This document shows, one piece after another, positions 10,961-23,197 of a stretch of DNA of 64,000 nt (positions are counted from its first letter, which is position 1; every line of letters begins with the position of its first letter). The notes beneath the pieces are model-generated. The model saw nothing but the letters and a program-made list of their open reading frames with translations, searched no databases and was not told the origin of the DNA. The position numbers and the translations under genes were made by a program. The DNA comes from Tillus elongatus (Eukaryota; Arthropoda; Insecta; Coleoptera; Cleridae). Location of the stretch: the NCBI GenBank assembly GCA_964006375.1, contig OZ023262.1:193606907-193670906 (forward strand), in the 5' to 3' direction.

Positions 10961-11556
10961 TGACACTCGCAAACTAACATTATAACCGTATAGCTATTAT
11001 TTGATACACTATCGATAAGAAGCTAATTTTAATAGTATATATTTTAAAAGTGAAATAATAAAATATTTGATCGGTCTGTTAACTTGAGTTTAATTGGTCG
11101 TTCCGAAATACAATAACTAAAAGTCATTTGGAAATAATTCCTCATATTTTAGAATGTTTTTAGTTGTTAATTAAGATTTTACAAGTTTATCACACAAAGT
11201 TACAGAGAAAAAGGAATAGTAAAAAACTCTATAAACTGTATAAATTCGGTTTTTATAACAATATAATTGTCAGGAATAGATTTTAACTTAAATTTGTTTA
11301 ATCAATATGAAAATTTTAGCATTAACTTAATGATGTATGTATGCATTTTTAAAGTAAAATTGCATACCTTTTGAATTTCTATTTCATTCAAATTTTATCA
11401 ATAAATAAAAGCCAATGACAGCAAAGAAATTTTCAAGAAATAAAAAAATTAAATATCTAAAATAATTTTTTAGTTGAATTTATTGAAAACTAGTTAAAAA
11501 AATCTATCATATATGAATTAAATTTTCATTTGAAAATCCACCAATTTAATTATTAA

Positions 11557-11628
<72 letters not shown>

Positions 11629-12343
11629 GTAAATATAAAATATTGACGGAAAATGTTTTAAAAACATAAGTATTGAATTTTTTACTTATTTAGTACCTAC
11701 TCAAAATGTGAAAACAACTATCTTCATATATTTACTCTATTTATAATGTTTACAGAGTACGTACCATATATAACTGTATTTTTGTTACAAATATTGTAAA
11801 GCCGTTGGTTCCGTGTTCCATGTGAAGTTAAATGTACGTGTTAAACATTCTTTTACTATCCCTACAGAAAAGAAACTCTTTCGCACAATTTCTAGGATGG
11901 TAGGTACAGTGAAGCTGATTTTTAGTGTCAGTGATTGTTATTTTTACATTTATAATCAGGGAAATAGGTAGACCAAATTTTAAAAAACAAAATACATGCA
12001 AATAATGATATAATGACTTTGAGGAGATATGATATTGCGCATATGCCCCGCCCTCTCCTATGACGTCACGTGGTGAGTAACGTTATAGAAGTCCAACTAC
12101 ACACTTAAAACAAAGTCATTCGCAATAAAAAAGTTTCTATATGTCAGTTTTATGCAGTTGAAGTTACGCCTATATTGTCTTTTTCAGATAATATAGATCG
12201 CAGCACTAAATTCAATCTTTTTCATTTTTATTACTTCCAACTGTATACACTAAAATATTAGTAAAATACGTAATTTGTTAAGAGGTTGTGATGAAACGTC
12301 AAACCCCACTGCACAGCATATTATTGTTGCATTGGACTCCCCA
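10961..12343. other. AT-rich gene-free stretch with a (TA)n tract
   Basis: No coding potential recognised. A (TA)n microsatellite occupies about 11560-11624. A short GC-richer patch near 12045-12090 contains TGACGTCACG, the palindromic CRE octamer, which may be chance. Confidence 0.5.
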
Positions 12344-12351
12344 CCTGACAT

Positions 12352-13615
12352 TAGTGATGGGAAAAACTGTTAAATTGCTTTAACAGGTCGCAACAGTTAC
12401 TGTTATTTAGAAATAATTGTTAAATATAACAGGTTCAAAATAACAGTATGAACTATGAATTATTAAGAATTCCACGTAGACGTAGTAACAGTAGCTGAAC
12501 CCGTCCGGTGGTGTAGTTAGGTAAAGGAGATTCGCTGCTACACGGGTTCAATCCCCGGGCGATGTAACTATCAGTTGATCCGGCCTCAGGTGTGAAAGTG
12601 ATTAATTTGAATAAAAAGACAAAAATAATTATGAAACAATATGTGGATAGAACGCAAATTTGAGATATCTCTAATTCTCTGAAACATAATTTAAATTGTT
12701 TACTATACTATGCAATACTATATAATGTTTAAAATAAAAAAGTATTTTTGTTTTATGTTTAAAACAATTAATAAATTTTTTATAAAAAAATGATGAAGAC
12801 GTTTTTTGGGTATTTATCACTAATAATAATTTGGTAAAAAATCAACAATGAAAAATTTCTTTCGAATTTTCTTTACTAATTAAGTATTAGTTGAGCATTG
12901 AGCTTGAAAACCTCTATAGCCATCTTTTCCTTGAAAATGAGAGTTATATGAAATACATGAATTATTGTAAGCAAAAAATAAAATAAATATATATTTTTTT
13001 ACTAATTTTTTCTCTCTACCTATAGGGTGAAGTGTGCCTGGTTTCAACTATACCGGGTACAGGGAATATTTTTATAATTTCATTAAAATTGGTACTGTTC
13101 CTGAGATTTTTAAAGTTTCAGCGATTAGTAGTAGTAGTGTCCGTGTCCGTATGCCGTATCCCCATCAACCACCTGTTTAAATTTAAAAGTTTCATTGTAG
13201 CGACGATCCTACGTTATAAAGTGTTAAGTATTATGTTATGAAGTAAAGTCCGCTCTATACCCAATTCCCAGTCTCATGTCCATTCATGCTGTTATAACAG
13301 TGGCGGATGAAAACAGTAATATGTTATGAAGTAAAGTCCGCTTTATACTCTATACCCAATTCCCAGTCTCATGGCCATTCATCCTGTTATAACAGTTGCG
13401 GATGAAAACCGATGTTGAATCATCGTAGCCGTAGCCAGTTGCAGTGCAACAGAAACATATACGAGTCCGTGTTCTAGTGTAAAGTTTCTGGTTCTCCTGT
13501 AGCCTGTTATTTTTATATATCCATAACAGATTGTTACTGTTGCCGCTCGGCAACAGTTAAAAAAGATTGTTAAACAACAAGAAAAACAGATTGTTAAATA
13601 ACAACCGATTATGCG
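12352..13615 (+). mobile_element. hAT-type nonautonomous element, copy 1
   Basis: The left end reads TAGTGATGGGAAAAACTGTT. The right end is diverged but in register with the AACAACCCATCACTA terminus of copies 2 and 3. The flanks CCTGACAT (12344-12351) and CCTGACAG (13616-13623) match at 7 of 8 bases, as expected for a decayed 8-bp duplication. Internal blocks (TATACCGGGTACAGGGAATA; the CGATGTTGAATCATCG region) are shared with 25558-27013 and 35431-36839. No transposase is present. It retains about 200 bp (12526-12727) that those copies have lost, including a tRNA-like segment. Confidence 0.75.
12500..12575 (+). repeat. tRNA-like (SINE head-like) segment inside the hAT element
   Basis: The sequence CCGGTGGTGTAGTTAGG followed about 30 bp later by CACGGGTTCAATCCCCGGG resembles A-box and B-box regions of a tRNA gene, the B box (GGTTCAATCC) being close to consensus. 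It does not fold into a full tRNA by eye: the anticodon arm is too short. Copies 2 and 3 keep only the first part, up to GTTGGGTAA. A tRNA-derived SINE captured by the element is the simplest reading. Confidence 0.5.
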
Positions 13616-13623
13616 CCTGACAG

Positions 13624-14818
13624 GTCTAAAAATAGGTAGTCTGAATATCATATCTCTCCTTATTTGTATCATGCATGCAAATAACCTACATATTAATATA
13701 TTAATTCTAAACGTCAAAACGTCTATGTGTGACATAACCACATATTGGCTTGAATAAAAAAGGCTTTTCTTCCGGGCACAATTTATTTAGCCATAGGCGT
13801 TTCAACCGCACCCTCAAGGGTAACATCCATTTTAAAAGAGAACTAAAATATAGAAAACTTATACAAGTCGAAGTTTCATATCTAGTGTCCTCATTAATTC
13901 CAAACGCTTTACTATATTAGAAATTATATCTTTAATTTGTAATTTTTTTATTATTATATAATTAAGTGATAATATTATAAAATAGTATTTAAAATAATTA
14001 AAAATTTAATAAACATTTTATAAAAGTTATATTTTTCAAAGCTTTGTTTTTGATGACTTAGGTAATTTTCATAAAATCTGATAATCTATAAAAAGCCGCA
14101 ATTATCTAACAAAGCGATTTTTTACGAAAATTCGCTAAAAATTATGTATATATAAGTGTTAAGATATACATACACCAATTAATTATGATACCGAGATCAC
14201 TTCCTAGTACACGAGTATTAAGTTTTCATTCGTATCCATTTTTATTCCAAGTAGATTCGAAAAGATCAGACGACGGACGTGAAGTTAATAGTAAGATATT
14301 CACTACCCTACTCACTACCCACTACTCACAAAGGATTCATTCTATAGGATTCGGATTCAGTACCCAGTACCCACAAAAATATTCGATATTTAAAATTATT
14401 CAAGACCCACTTTTTCGATCTTCAAAAGCATTCGATCTTTCCCATCACTACATGTGTTCGTCAAGTAAAATTCCTGCCTTAACTCTTTTTCCCTCCTTGG
14501 TGGGTTCAACTTTGATGTAAATACCACGTTTTAGCCAAAATGTTTTTCGGGATTTATTGAGCATTGAAACCAAATATGAGTTTCCTTCTGGGGTTTGAAC
14601 TTCATAAAGGTTGTTGCCTGTTCATGATAATACTTTGACAATATGCTGGTTGTTAACTGGACGGCAGAAATGATATCTTTCCACATTTCTCTAAAGACGT
14701 GCTTCCTCTTTGCTGCTGTCGAAATTTCTGAAAAAATGACACTTAAACATTATATTTTATCTGAATACAGAGATATTTTGAAAAAACTACTTCTGTTTCA
14801 CTTAAAAGAGAATTATAT
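13624..14818. other. Gene-free stretch with a hAT-like fragment
   Basis: Mostly AT-rich. Between about 14190 and 14452 the minus strand begins AGTGATGGGAAAGATCG and contains GGGTACTGAATCCGAATCC, similar to 10487-10960, so a diverged hAT-like fragment is likely. No coding region recognised. Confidence 0.45.
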
Positions 14819-15240
14819 TGTCACATCCGTCTCTATGAGAATTAAGTTTATGAAGTTTGTTCCTTCTATAGTCAGAGGCCGGTTGTAAAGTGTGTTGGTA
14901 ACAACGAACACTCTGGAATGATATTTCTAGAAGGGACCAGAAGTGACAGGTGTAGAAGAGTGTAAAAGGTCTAGAATATCTATGGGCAGTATAAATAGGC
15001 GACCCGTACATAGAGTAAGCAAGTTCAGTATTGAGTTAGTGTTGGTGCAGAATAAGTGATCATAGAGTATTGAACGAACCAGTGTAGTGTGAACTAATAG
15101 GGGCTAGAATAAACTATAAACATTTAGTAGCAGAGATAAATATTTTAATTGATGGTGGTGTTGGAAAATAGTTGGTTACAATAAATTAGTAGTTTGAAAA
15201 GCTGTGTTTTGTTAGTCAACAAATCCAGAACCACGTAACA
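14819..15240 (+). repeat. 5' LTR of the gypsy-type element
   Basis: 422 bp, TGT...ACA. It shares long blocks with the 3' LTR, such as GGCCGGTTGTAAAGTGTGTT and TTTGAAAAGCTGTGTTTTGT. A TATAAATAGGCGACC promoter-like box lies near 14990. Confidence 0.88.
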
Positions 15241-15459
15241 ACCCCGTAACGTAGCAACTGGTTTCAGAAGTTGGATTTTTAATCTGCTAGCGGAAATATT
15301 TTCCCGAATATTCGTTGAACAACGTGGAAATTTCTAGAATCTCTGGAAGATTAGTGTCAGCAGTAATTCATTACTGGGTGTATTTTTGAAACAGAATAAA
15401 CTGTGTACCAGTTTTAAGTACGTCTATCCCTAAAACACGTAGCGTAACAGCCAATATGG

Positions 15460-16980
15460 ACACCCAGCTATTGGAAATGATAAAAAAATGGCCAAAGAAG
15501 CTAAATTTAAGACCAGAAAAACAAAGTAAGCAGCGAAAAAGACCCGAGAAAAAGAGACGAAGAGACAAGAGAGAAACTAAGAAAAAGGGACAAAGAAGTC
15601 AGAAAAAGAGATGAAGAAGCAAAGGAAGAAATGAGAAGAAGAGATGAAGAAACAAAGAAAATTCTGCAAGAACAAGCCAGCAGAATTGAGAATATTACTT
15701 CGTGTGTGAACGACCGTATGAAGGAGGTAAAAGACGACATCTTCCAACACGTAGAAAGTCGAGTAAGGGCTATCAGTGACATGACAAGCTGACGAGTGTG
15801 GAAGAGGTACAAGTGGAGGTACAGCAAAAATTGCAATCACTAGAAAAGAAGTGTGATACCCTGGCCAAAGGAAACATTAGACTTGAAGTTAGCCCCGTCG
15901 TAAGAATTAAGGTTCCCACATTTGAAGGCTTAGTCCCATGGGGTATTTATCTACACCAGTTCGAGGCCGCTGCTACTGCAAATGGTTGGGGCGGGAGAGA
16001 GAAAGGGACCTCGTTAATTGGAGCTCTCAGAGGAAATGCCCTAAATGTGCCTTAAGAAAATCCCAGGGAAGAAGAGTTTTGACACCATTAGACACCAATT
16101 AGAGATGAGATTTGGTGACCAGCATTTACAACAGCTGTAACGATTTCAGTTGAAAATCGTTGTCAGAAATCGGGCGAAAGTCCCCACCATCACCACGCTG
16201 ACGTTGTCACACTGACACGATCAGCGTACCCTACAGCTCCGGTGGAATTTTTTAATCAGCTGTCGCTGCAAACATTCATACCGATACCCAACAGGGGGGC
16301 GTGACACAAAAACTTGAACGATGTTTTGGCACATTCCCTAAAGTTTGGAGCGGCAAAGCAAGTGTGTGAAAGTCCTGTGAAATCTCGCAGTCTCCAAGTA
16401 CGAGAAGAAAGTAAAGCTGATTTATCCAAGGTCATGCAGTTACTAGAGAGAGTAGTAGAACAAATAAGGCCTACGTCTCTTGGGCACCCAATAAGTGTTC
16501 ACCGTTCAAATGCCTTGCGTTGCTGGAACTGCGGCAAGGTGGGACATATAAGAGGCGAATGTTGGGCACAAAGATCACTGCTATCCGGCGCATGGGAGAA
16601 AGTAAAGCTAAGGCCGGTAACTGTTTCTCAGGCTAGCGATTCTGGGATCGCTCTCTCGTCGTACATGAATACGTAAGCGGCAATTAGACCCAGATAGTTC
16701 TCGGCTCTGGCGCAGCTAGGACGATTATTAGACAGGGCCATGTCCAAGATTGCGAGTAAGAAAGCCAGACAAAGTGTACAGAGTAAATGCAGCCAATGGT
16801 GATCGGATCCAGCGAATCTGACGTCGAGGTGCACACTTGGACATGGAAGGTAAAGCAGATAGCCATAGTTGCAGCCATATCAGGCCCGATTATAATTGGC
16901 TTGGACATACACCAAGGTCAGTGCGCTAAACTTGATCTTGGCAGTAACATCCTGACTATTGGCGGTAAGAAATAATAATG
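15460..16980 (+). pseudogene. Gypsy-type gag-protease remnant
   Basis: A Lys/Arg/Glu-rich coiled-coil segment (about 15460-15790, interrupted by stops) is followed by an open piece 15798-16055 with VPTFEGLVPWGIYLHQFEAA, typical of gypsy gag. The piece 16314-16676 carries a CCHC zinc knuckle (CWNCGKVGHIRGEC). A protease-like region follows (about 16695-16975) with SGAARTIIR and PIIIGLDIHQ; the catalytic Asp of the D-S/T-G motif is Gly here. Several frameshifts and stops separate the pieces. It is a dead copy. Confidence 0.8.
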
Positions 16981-17327
16981 TCGCCTGGCAGTAACCCAAA
17001 AGTGTGGAAAATCACCATAGAGGAAAATAACAACGTCTGCCGTGAAACTGTCATTCCAGTTAAGGGAGCTGTGAGAGGAAGAGACGACCGAGTTACCCAA
17101 CTAGAAGCAAGTAGAAAAGAAATTATGGGAGAGGAACAAGACGGAGGGCGTAAAGACCTTGTAACTGTGAAGCCAACCCAGAAAAATATCAGTGAACACA
17201 TTTGTTGGAACAGAGCTGATGTCGACAGGAAGAATAGGGCCTGCAGAGATATTTATACAAGTAGAAAGACCAGAACAAGAACAATTGTACGGAAGAACCA
17301 GAGACAATGGAATGTAAGACGGGCCAG

Positions 17328-17717
17328 TGTCACACCGCACACGCGTCTATGAGATTTATATTTATGAACTTTGTTACTTTTATGATCAGAAGCCGGTTGT
17401 AAAGTGTGTTGGTAACAGCGAACACTCTGGAATTATATTTCTAGAAGGGTCCAGAAGTGACAGCTGTAGAACAGTGTAGAAGGTCTAGAATGTCTATGGA
17501 GAGCATAAATAGACGAACGGCACATAGAGTGAGTTAGTTCAGTATTGAGTTAGTGTAATTCAAAATAAGTGATCATAGAATATTAAACGAGTCAGCACTA
17601 AGTGTTGGTGTATAAGAAACGATCATAGAAGGCGGGTAGTGGAATACAGTTCTATGGACATTTAGTAATAGAGAGAAATATTTTAGTTGATAGTGGTGTA
17701 GGAAAATAGTTGGTTAT
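17328..17717 (+). repeat. 3' LTR of the gypsy-type element, first part
   Basis: Starts TGTCACA after a GACGGGCCAG stretch in the polypurine-tract position and matches the 5' LTR until the BEL/Pao insertion. The last five bases, GTTAT, are duplicated at 23121-23125. Confidence 0.85.
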
Positions 17718-18107
17718 TGTAAAATATGTTAGCGTTCGGTGCAAAAATACACACACGTTGCTGGTTCAGCTTTTTTAATAAACAAAAGGAGCAAATATAA
17801 CAATAACACAATGCGTGAAATCAATAAATATGTACACAGAACTTTTTAAAAGCCTAATAATGCACGATTGAATAATAACTGCGACCTATATCGTATTTAC
17901 GTTAAAAACTTTAATTACTATCTTAAACGTTCGTTCGAGCTATCTCTTTATACGTTAAAATCTCGTTCACAAGTAACTTCTGTCTTTCCTTAAAACTAAA
18001 ACTTATCTACCCTACGCTACAGATGTCTTCTTCATGTGTGGCCCTTTTTACATATGGTCACACAGTGTTAAAGTTAAAATAACTAGTGTTCCACACAATT
18101 TTCAACA
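17718..18107 (-). repeat. 3' LTR of the BEL/Pao element
   Basis: 390 bp, with TGT/ACA ends. It aligns over its whole length with the split LTR on the right, with few substitutions, indicating a fairly young insertion. Confidence 0.9.
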
Positions 18108-18310
18108 TCCTCCCGCCCCGGAAAATTAAGCTCCAGAGGAAAAATTAGTTGCACAGACCGGCGTAGGATTTGCCCACTTGGAAGCCACACTTCACAAGCC
18201 CGCACTTTACGATCACGGCTGGGAAAAATCCTTTCTATTTTCACAATTTTACACAATAAATGAGGCACCTGAGGAATATGAAGCAACACTAGATTACGCT
18301 CGCACAACAA
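18083..18310 (-). pseudogene. BEL/Pao pol C-terminal (DUF5641-like) remnant
   Basis: The frame contains RDRKVRACEVWLPSGQ followed by RRSVQLIFPLEL, the pattern of the domain that ends BEL/Pao polyproteins. It overlaps the LTR start by about 25 bp. The stretch 18310-18900 between it and the RT remnant holds no segment I can assign. Confidence 0.7.
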
Positions 18311-18913
18311 CGCCGCAGCGTTGGTGAAAACTGATGTCGATAGTCGTTAAGAAACCTTTTTTTTTAACTTAGATTTCCTTCGTTGCTTAAAAATGGATTT
18401 AACTTTGAAATACCCAATTTATAACCCAAACCTTTGGCTGATCGCATTAAATGTATTTCAGACTTGTGGATAAACTGAACAAGCTTTCTTAAATGGTTTT
18501 CAGCGTTGCTAATTCCATCAGCTTTCAAAGGCCTTGTAGGTTATCACCATGGTTTCTTGAATTATAATAAATAAATCATTGTAAAGATTCCTTTACACGC
18601 AGCAACTTCAAACAATTAGACATATTATTAAATAATCCAAAATCAGACATCTTCTTTTTACTTAGTTCTATGCCGATTTCTGTGCAAACGTTCAAAATGA
18701 CCATATCTAGGTCATAGCATACCCCCTTATCTTCAGACCATTGACCTGAATCTTCCCTTAAGCAGACAGGGCCGCACTTCCACAAATCAAGTTTATTAAG
18801 TTTGGTGGTTTTACGCCCCTCGTTATCCATTTTAAATTATCCTCCTCGAGTCTGGCTGGACTCAAGGCAGCCGTTAATTCTAATCTAGGCGAAGTTAACT
18901 TAACTTGAGTCAT

Positions 18914-19366
18914 TTACATAAAATCACTTACCAAAAATGCTGCAGGTATTATCTTGATTGAGGAACATGTGTGTGGGTCTTCATAGCATAACAAACGGTG
19001 AACGTCTCGATCTGCATCTGCACTCTCTATATCTACTACTACACCACTCACTCCGACTCTGAAGTTTAAGAGCACATTCCCAATATCCGGCACTTTTTGA
19101 CCTGTCGGTAGTAGGTCCTTTATTAGGGATGCAAAGCCCGGCGCGTTTGCCGAACAATTAACTCTCACTTTCATAATGGTTCTATCTGTTCCATAGACCA
19201 CCCGGTGAGGCATATAATAAAGAGGTCTATTTACGTTTTCATTAATTGAACTTAGCACTTCTTTCTCACAAGCCAATTCGTTTAAACTAGTGGTTTTTAA
19301 CAATTTGTTCGTTGACGCACTACTATATTTAGAGTCACGATAACCGTTTTTCCATGCGAGAGCCAT
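18914..19366 (-). pseudogene. BEL/Pao reverse transcriptase N-terminal remnant
   Basis: Contains NRPLYYMPHRVVYG, then a degenerate fingers region, then LLPTGQKVPDIGNVLLNFRV and GVVVDIESADADR, where the first catalytic Asp motif of the palm would lie. The rest of RT, including the YxDD box, is absent. Truncated and nonfunctional. Confidence 0.75.
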
Positions 19367-19459
19367 TTCGTTAAAAGTGCTCTTATACTTAACATTGTCT
19401 TTACAAACTCGTTCAATTTCACTGTTACTACAGTCCTCGTTAGATATAATACCAATTGT

Positions 19460-19720
19460 TTATAAATAACCCAACTGGCTCACATCGATATTGTCCTCTT
19501 CAAACGCGTTAGCAAACAGCACCGTGGTAAAGCTAAGTAAAGTTGTGTCTACCATTTCTGGCCCGTGTAATGTCCATCCCAACTTCGTATTAACCGCCGT
19601 TAGTGTTGGTGACAAACGTATGTTCTCTCCAGTAACAATTTCCCAGAAATGGTCGGTTCCAATAAGGAGACTAATGCCTTCCACTAATTGTGATCTATTT
19701 CGGCCTGGAGTATCTGCCAA
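19460..19720 (-). pseudogene. BEL/Pao protease-region remnant
   Basis: The frame contains VEGISLLIGTDHFWEIVTGE and VNTKLGWTLHGP, the signature at the end of the BEL/Pao aspartic protease region. It is cut off from gag by frame changes around 19740-19850. Confidence 0.75.
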
Positions 19721-19852
19721 TTTGAATTGAGATAAGGGAGGAGGATTCCCGTTGGCACCTTTAACCCATCAAAACAAATTTCCGGTATTTCCACGGCTGT
19801 GATTATAAAGTTTCCATTTTCATGTTGGCTCTTCAATGTGACCTTTCGCGTT

Positions 19853-20782
19853 TCAGAAACATAAGCAGACGGTCAATTGTCGGCTGACATTGTTTGTCGT
19901 TATTTGTTTCGGTACATTCACTACTTCCAGATGCACCATAGTATTTATACTTGCTTTCTTGTCTATAAAATGCCACCCGCAAGCTATGTGGAAGTTGACA
20001 AACACCGAGTTCATTGTGATCCCATAATGTATAACTGGAACACCCAGTGACGTCAGTGTCCTCATTATGGATGAAGCCGCGTTGAAAAGCTTTCTTAAAG
20101 CGACTTTGTCTCCTCTACGCACCGGCACCTGTGACATAAGTTGACCAATATAGTTGTCTATGATGCGCTCGGTGTTGCCAAATTCATTTCGTAGCATATC
20201 TATCGCCGCAGCATAACAAGAGGCGGTTGGTGTTAAGCCACTTATTGTCTCTGCTGCCTTTCCTGTTAAGATAGGCTGCAGGTAGTTAAATTTGGATGCT
20301 AGGTCTACTTCGGTATTGTCATGTACCGCTGTTTTAAATTGCTCCCAAAAAGACACCCATGCTGTCAGATCTCCGTTAGACTGTTTTAGTTCCAGCATTG
20401 GCAAGCGTACCGTTGACTTGTACGCTGGCACCACTATACGGCTACAGTTATCCGTTTGGGGAGTTAAATGACAAACAAATGTCGGTGGGGTTGTCATCTG
20501 GAACTCTGTAAGCCGCAATTCAAGAATCGCTATGGCTTGTACAGCCTGATCGTTATATTCGATTTCTTTATTGAGCTCCTCTTCTAATTTATTATCTGGT
20601 GGCTTGCTAAGGGCACCTTCGCTAACTACTCTAAACTTTTCCTACCAGGCTCTTACTCTTGATACAATGATTGACAATTCGTTAATTGAAGCAACATACC
20701 TTGATACTTCTTCGTTGGCATAAGCAATGAGCTTAGTAAGCTGAGTGCGTACAGATTTTCTTTTAAGAAGAACTGACTCCAT
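19853..20782 (-). pseudogene. BEL/Pao gag remnant
   Basis: The frame starts with ATG at 20782 (MESVLLKRKSVRTQLTKLIA) and carries a DUF1759-like region: LPMLELKQSNGDLTAWVSFW, then VDLASKFNYLQPILTGKAAE. A TAG stop near 20644 interrupts the N-terminal part; the longer downstream frame runs to 19853. The N-terminal segment matches the usual start of Pao gag (short basic linker, then a coiled region). Confidence 0.8.
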
Positions 20783-20999
20783 TGTTTTCACTTTGATCGT
20801 TCACTATTACACCTAAAACGTTAAGTTCCTTTGTTTTACCGTGCACGTTAATCCGCGCGTTTCCCGTAGTTTCGGCACCAAAAAAATGTAAAATATGTTA
20901 GCGTTCGTTGCAAAAATACACACATGTTGCTGGTTCAGATATTTTAATAAACAAAATGAACAAATATAACAATAACACAATGCGTGAAAACAATGAATA

Positions 21000-22840
21000 C
21001 CCACACAGCACATGGATATGCATTAGATATCCAATGGATATCCACGATGGATATCCAGGACATCCAATGGATATACATGGATATCCAATGGATATCTAAT
21101 GGACATACAGATGTCCTACCAATATCCATCAATCTGGATATCCATGTGGATATATAGTGGATATTGTATGGATATACATGTGGTCACGATATGGATATCC
21201 ATTATACATCTAATGGATATTGTATGGATATACATGTGGTCATCAAATGGATATCGCTTTTACATAAAATGGATATTCAATGCTAACCCACCATCGCTCT
21301 CTTTCTAACCCCATACCCTCAATGAAACACTAATATAAGCAAACAGATATTTTATTGTGTTCTAAAATGATTTAAATAATTTTATTTTCTTGATCTATGA
21401 TCTGGCTCAGGTCTGCATTCTTACTGTAAAGAAAAAACACACTGCTTATAATCAAATTCATAAGACAATCCAATAAATAATATAATATGAACAAATGTGT
21501 ATAAATATTACTTTAATTATTATAGCTATAACTACCACAATTTAGTGGTTATTTCAAAATAATAGTATTAGTTGTTAATGTTGAGTATCACGACGGAACT
21601 GACTATATACCCAATAGTTTTAATCACCTGTAAGTGATCTACTTTCATAATCTACCGGAAGTGATCTGCTTCTTGCTTGTAAGTAAAGACGAGGAATATC
21701 CACCAGTAAAATCAACAGTTTTACATACACATAAACATCCGTTATATAACTAGACAATTTTCCCTGATTTCAATACGAAGTAAAAAATATTTACTTGAAT
21801 CAAGAAGATATTTGTTTTCTAGTTCACGTTTACTAGCCATGTTATTATCAATCAACGTGCTCTTTACAGCTATAAATAATATTAGTATTTACGTAAATAA
21901 GTATAAAAGATATATTCCTAACTAAATGGTTTAAGGTTATGTACTCACCTGTAAATTATTTACTGACTGAAAATCACAGGAAAACTTATTAATAAAAACA
22001 ACACACACATTATTTGGAGAAATATCTCAATCTTCTAACTTTAGTTGTAGGCTGTTTTTCATTTTTCATTTAGCAGTTGATGCAAAATGGCAAGATTCAA
22101 TTCTAAATTTTATAACCTCAACTTTAGTCCAAACTACTTCAAATCAAACAAATACGAACGTATTTTCGTCATTGTAGCCAACAATTCAAGCATCCAATGC
22201 CCCAAGGTGAGTTATTAAATGATCCCGCGTTTATTGTTCGGGAGAGCATTAATGAATAACAATATGATAATAGATTCTTCTCACGAAATAACAGACATAA
22301 ACAGTAATACTCTCTGTATTGAAATAAAAATAATTTTATTTTATGGTTATAGTCGCAATGAGAATTTGGATCGAAATTTATTGTCGGCGCTAGTTTTAAC
22401 GCTTTCCGGTAATTCTTGTGCTAGAATAAGTCATTTTTCTTCCCTTATCTTTTACAAACGTAAATAACGGTTTCAATAATTTATCAATGTTGTTTCCTGC
22501 TGGTATAAACATATTAACGGAACATCAACTGGATGTCCAGTGGACATCTAATAGATGTCTTCTGTATATTCATGGGATATCCAATTGATATCCATTGGAT
22601 GTCTGATGGATATAAACATACTTGAATAAAGTATATACACCCAGAAATTCTACTGCATTCGTGATTAGATTTTAATGAATAAGAAATGCTCATATGTTCA
22701 CATTATTTAAGTTTTATTAATATTTTTCTGCTCTAACAATATCCATTAAATATCCATATGATATCCATCATGGTCATGGACGTAAAATGGATATTATGTA
22801 TATCCAATGGATATCCATTGGATATCCTGTGCTGTGTGGG
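21000..22840. mobile_element. Unclassified DNA transposon with TGGATATCCA subterminal arrays
   Basis: An 1841-bp insertion splits the BEL/Pao LTR. Both ends carry the perfect 12-bp inverted repeat CCCACACAGCAC, and removing it plus one TA restores continuity with the intact LTR, so the target duplication is TA (20998-20999 and 22841-22842). Both subterminal regions (21012-21285; 22505-22615 and 22738-22828) are packed with variants of the palindrome TGGATATCCA in both orientations. The 1.2-kb centre has no frame above 82 codons and no recognisable domain. The combination does not match a superfamily I know. Confidence 0.85.
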
Positions 22841-23120
22841 TATATACACATAACTACTTAAAAGCCTAATAATGCACGATTGAATAATAACTACGACCTA
22901 TATCGTATTTACGTTAATAACTTTAATTACTATCTTAAACGTTCGTTCGAGCTGTGTCTTTATGCGTTAAAATCTCGTTCACAACTAACTTCTGTCTTTC
23001 CTTAAAACTAATATCTACCCTACGCTACAGTAGTCATCTTCATGTGTTGCCCTTTTTACATATGGTCACACAGTGTTGCCATCTACTAAAGCTAACTAAT
23101 GTTCCACACAATTTTCAACA

Positions 23121-23193
23121 GTTATTATAAATTAGTAGTTTGAAAAGCTGTGTTTTGTTAGTCAGCAAATCCAGACCCCTGTAGAACGTAACA
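23121..23193 (+). repeat. 3' LTR of the gypsy-type element, second part
   Basis: Resumes exactly where the LTR was interrupted (TAAATTAGTAGTTTGAAAAG) and ends GTAACA, followed by the ATAT target duplication. Confidence 0.85.
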
Positions 23194-23197
23194 ATAT

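Larger units (their letters stand above)
17718..23120 (-). mobile_element. BEL/Pao LTR retrotransposon, internally deleted, nested in the gypsy LTR
   Basis: The element lies on the minus strand between GTTAT duplications (17713-17717 and 23121-23125). The LTRs are 390 bp (17718-18107) and 391 bp (20887-20999 plus 22843-23120); the second is split by a DNA transposon. Minus-strand features: after the 5' LTR, a primer-site region TGGTGCCGAAACTACGGG near 20880; before the 3' LTR, a purine tract GGGGCGGGAGGA near 18110. Gag, protease, partial RT and the extreme pol C terminus are recognisable; the RNase H and integrase core are missing. Confidence 0.9.
14819..23193 (+). mobile_element. Ty3/gypsy-type LTR retrotransposon, deleted and interrupted
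   Basis: LTRs start TGTCACA and end GTAACA, flanked by a 4-bp ATAT duplication (14815-14818 and 23194-23197). The 5' LTR is 14819-15240. The 3' LTR is in two parts, 17328-17717 and 23121-23193, split by a BEL/Pao element. Internal sequence 15241-17327 carries gag and protease remnants but no RT, RNase H or integrase, so most of pol is deleted. Confidence 0.88.

Noticed and set aside
12045..12090. Promoter inferred from a TGACGTCACG palindrome
   Set aside because: A single motif with no gene start nearby; chance is a sufficient explanation.
12500..12575. A functional tRNA gene
   Set aside because: The B box is good but no complete cloverleaf fits, the anticodon arm is too short, and the sequence lies inside a transposon copy.
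15507..15840. Ser/Phe/Leu-rich minus-strand frames
   Set aside because: Antisense of the Lys/Arg/Glu-rich gag region of the gypsy-type element.
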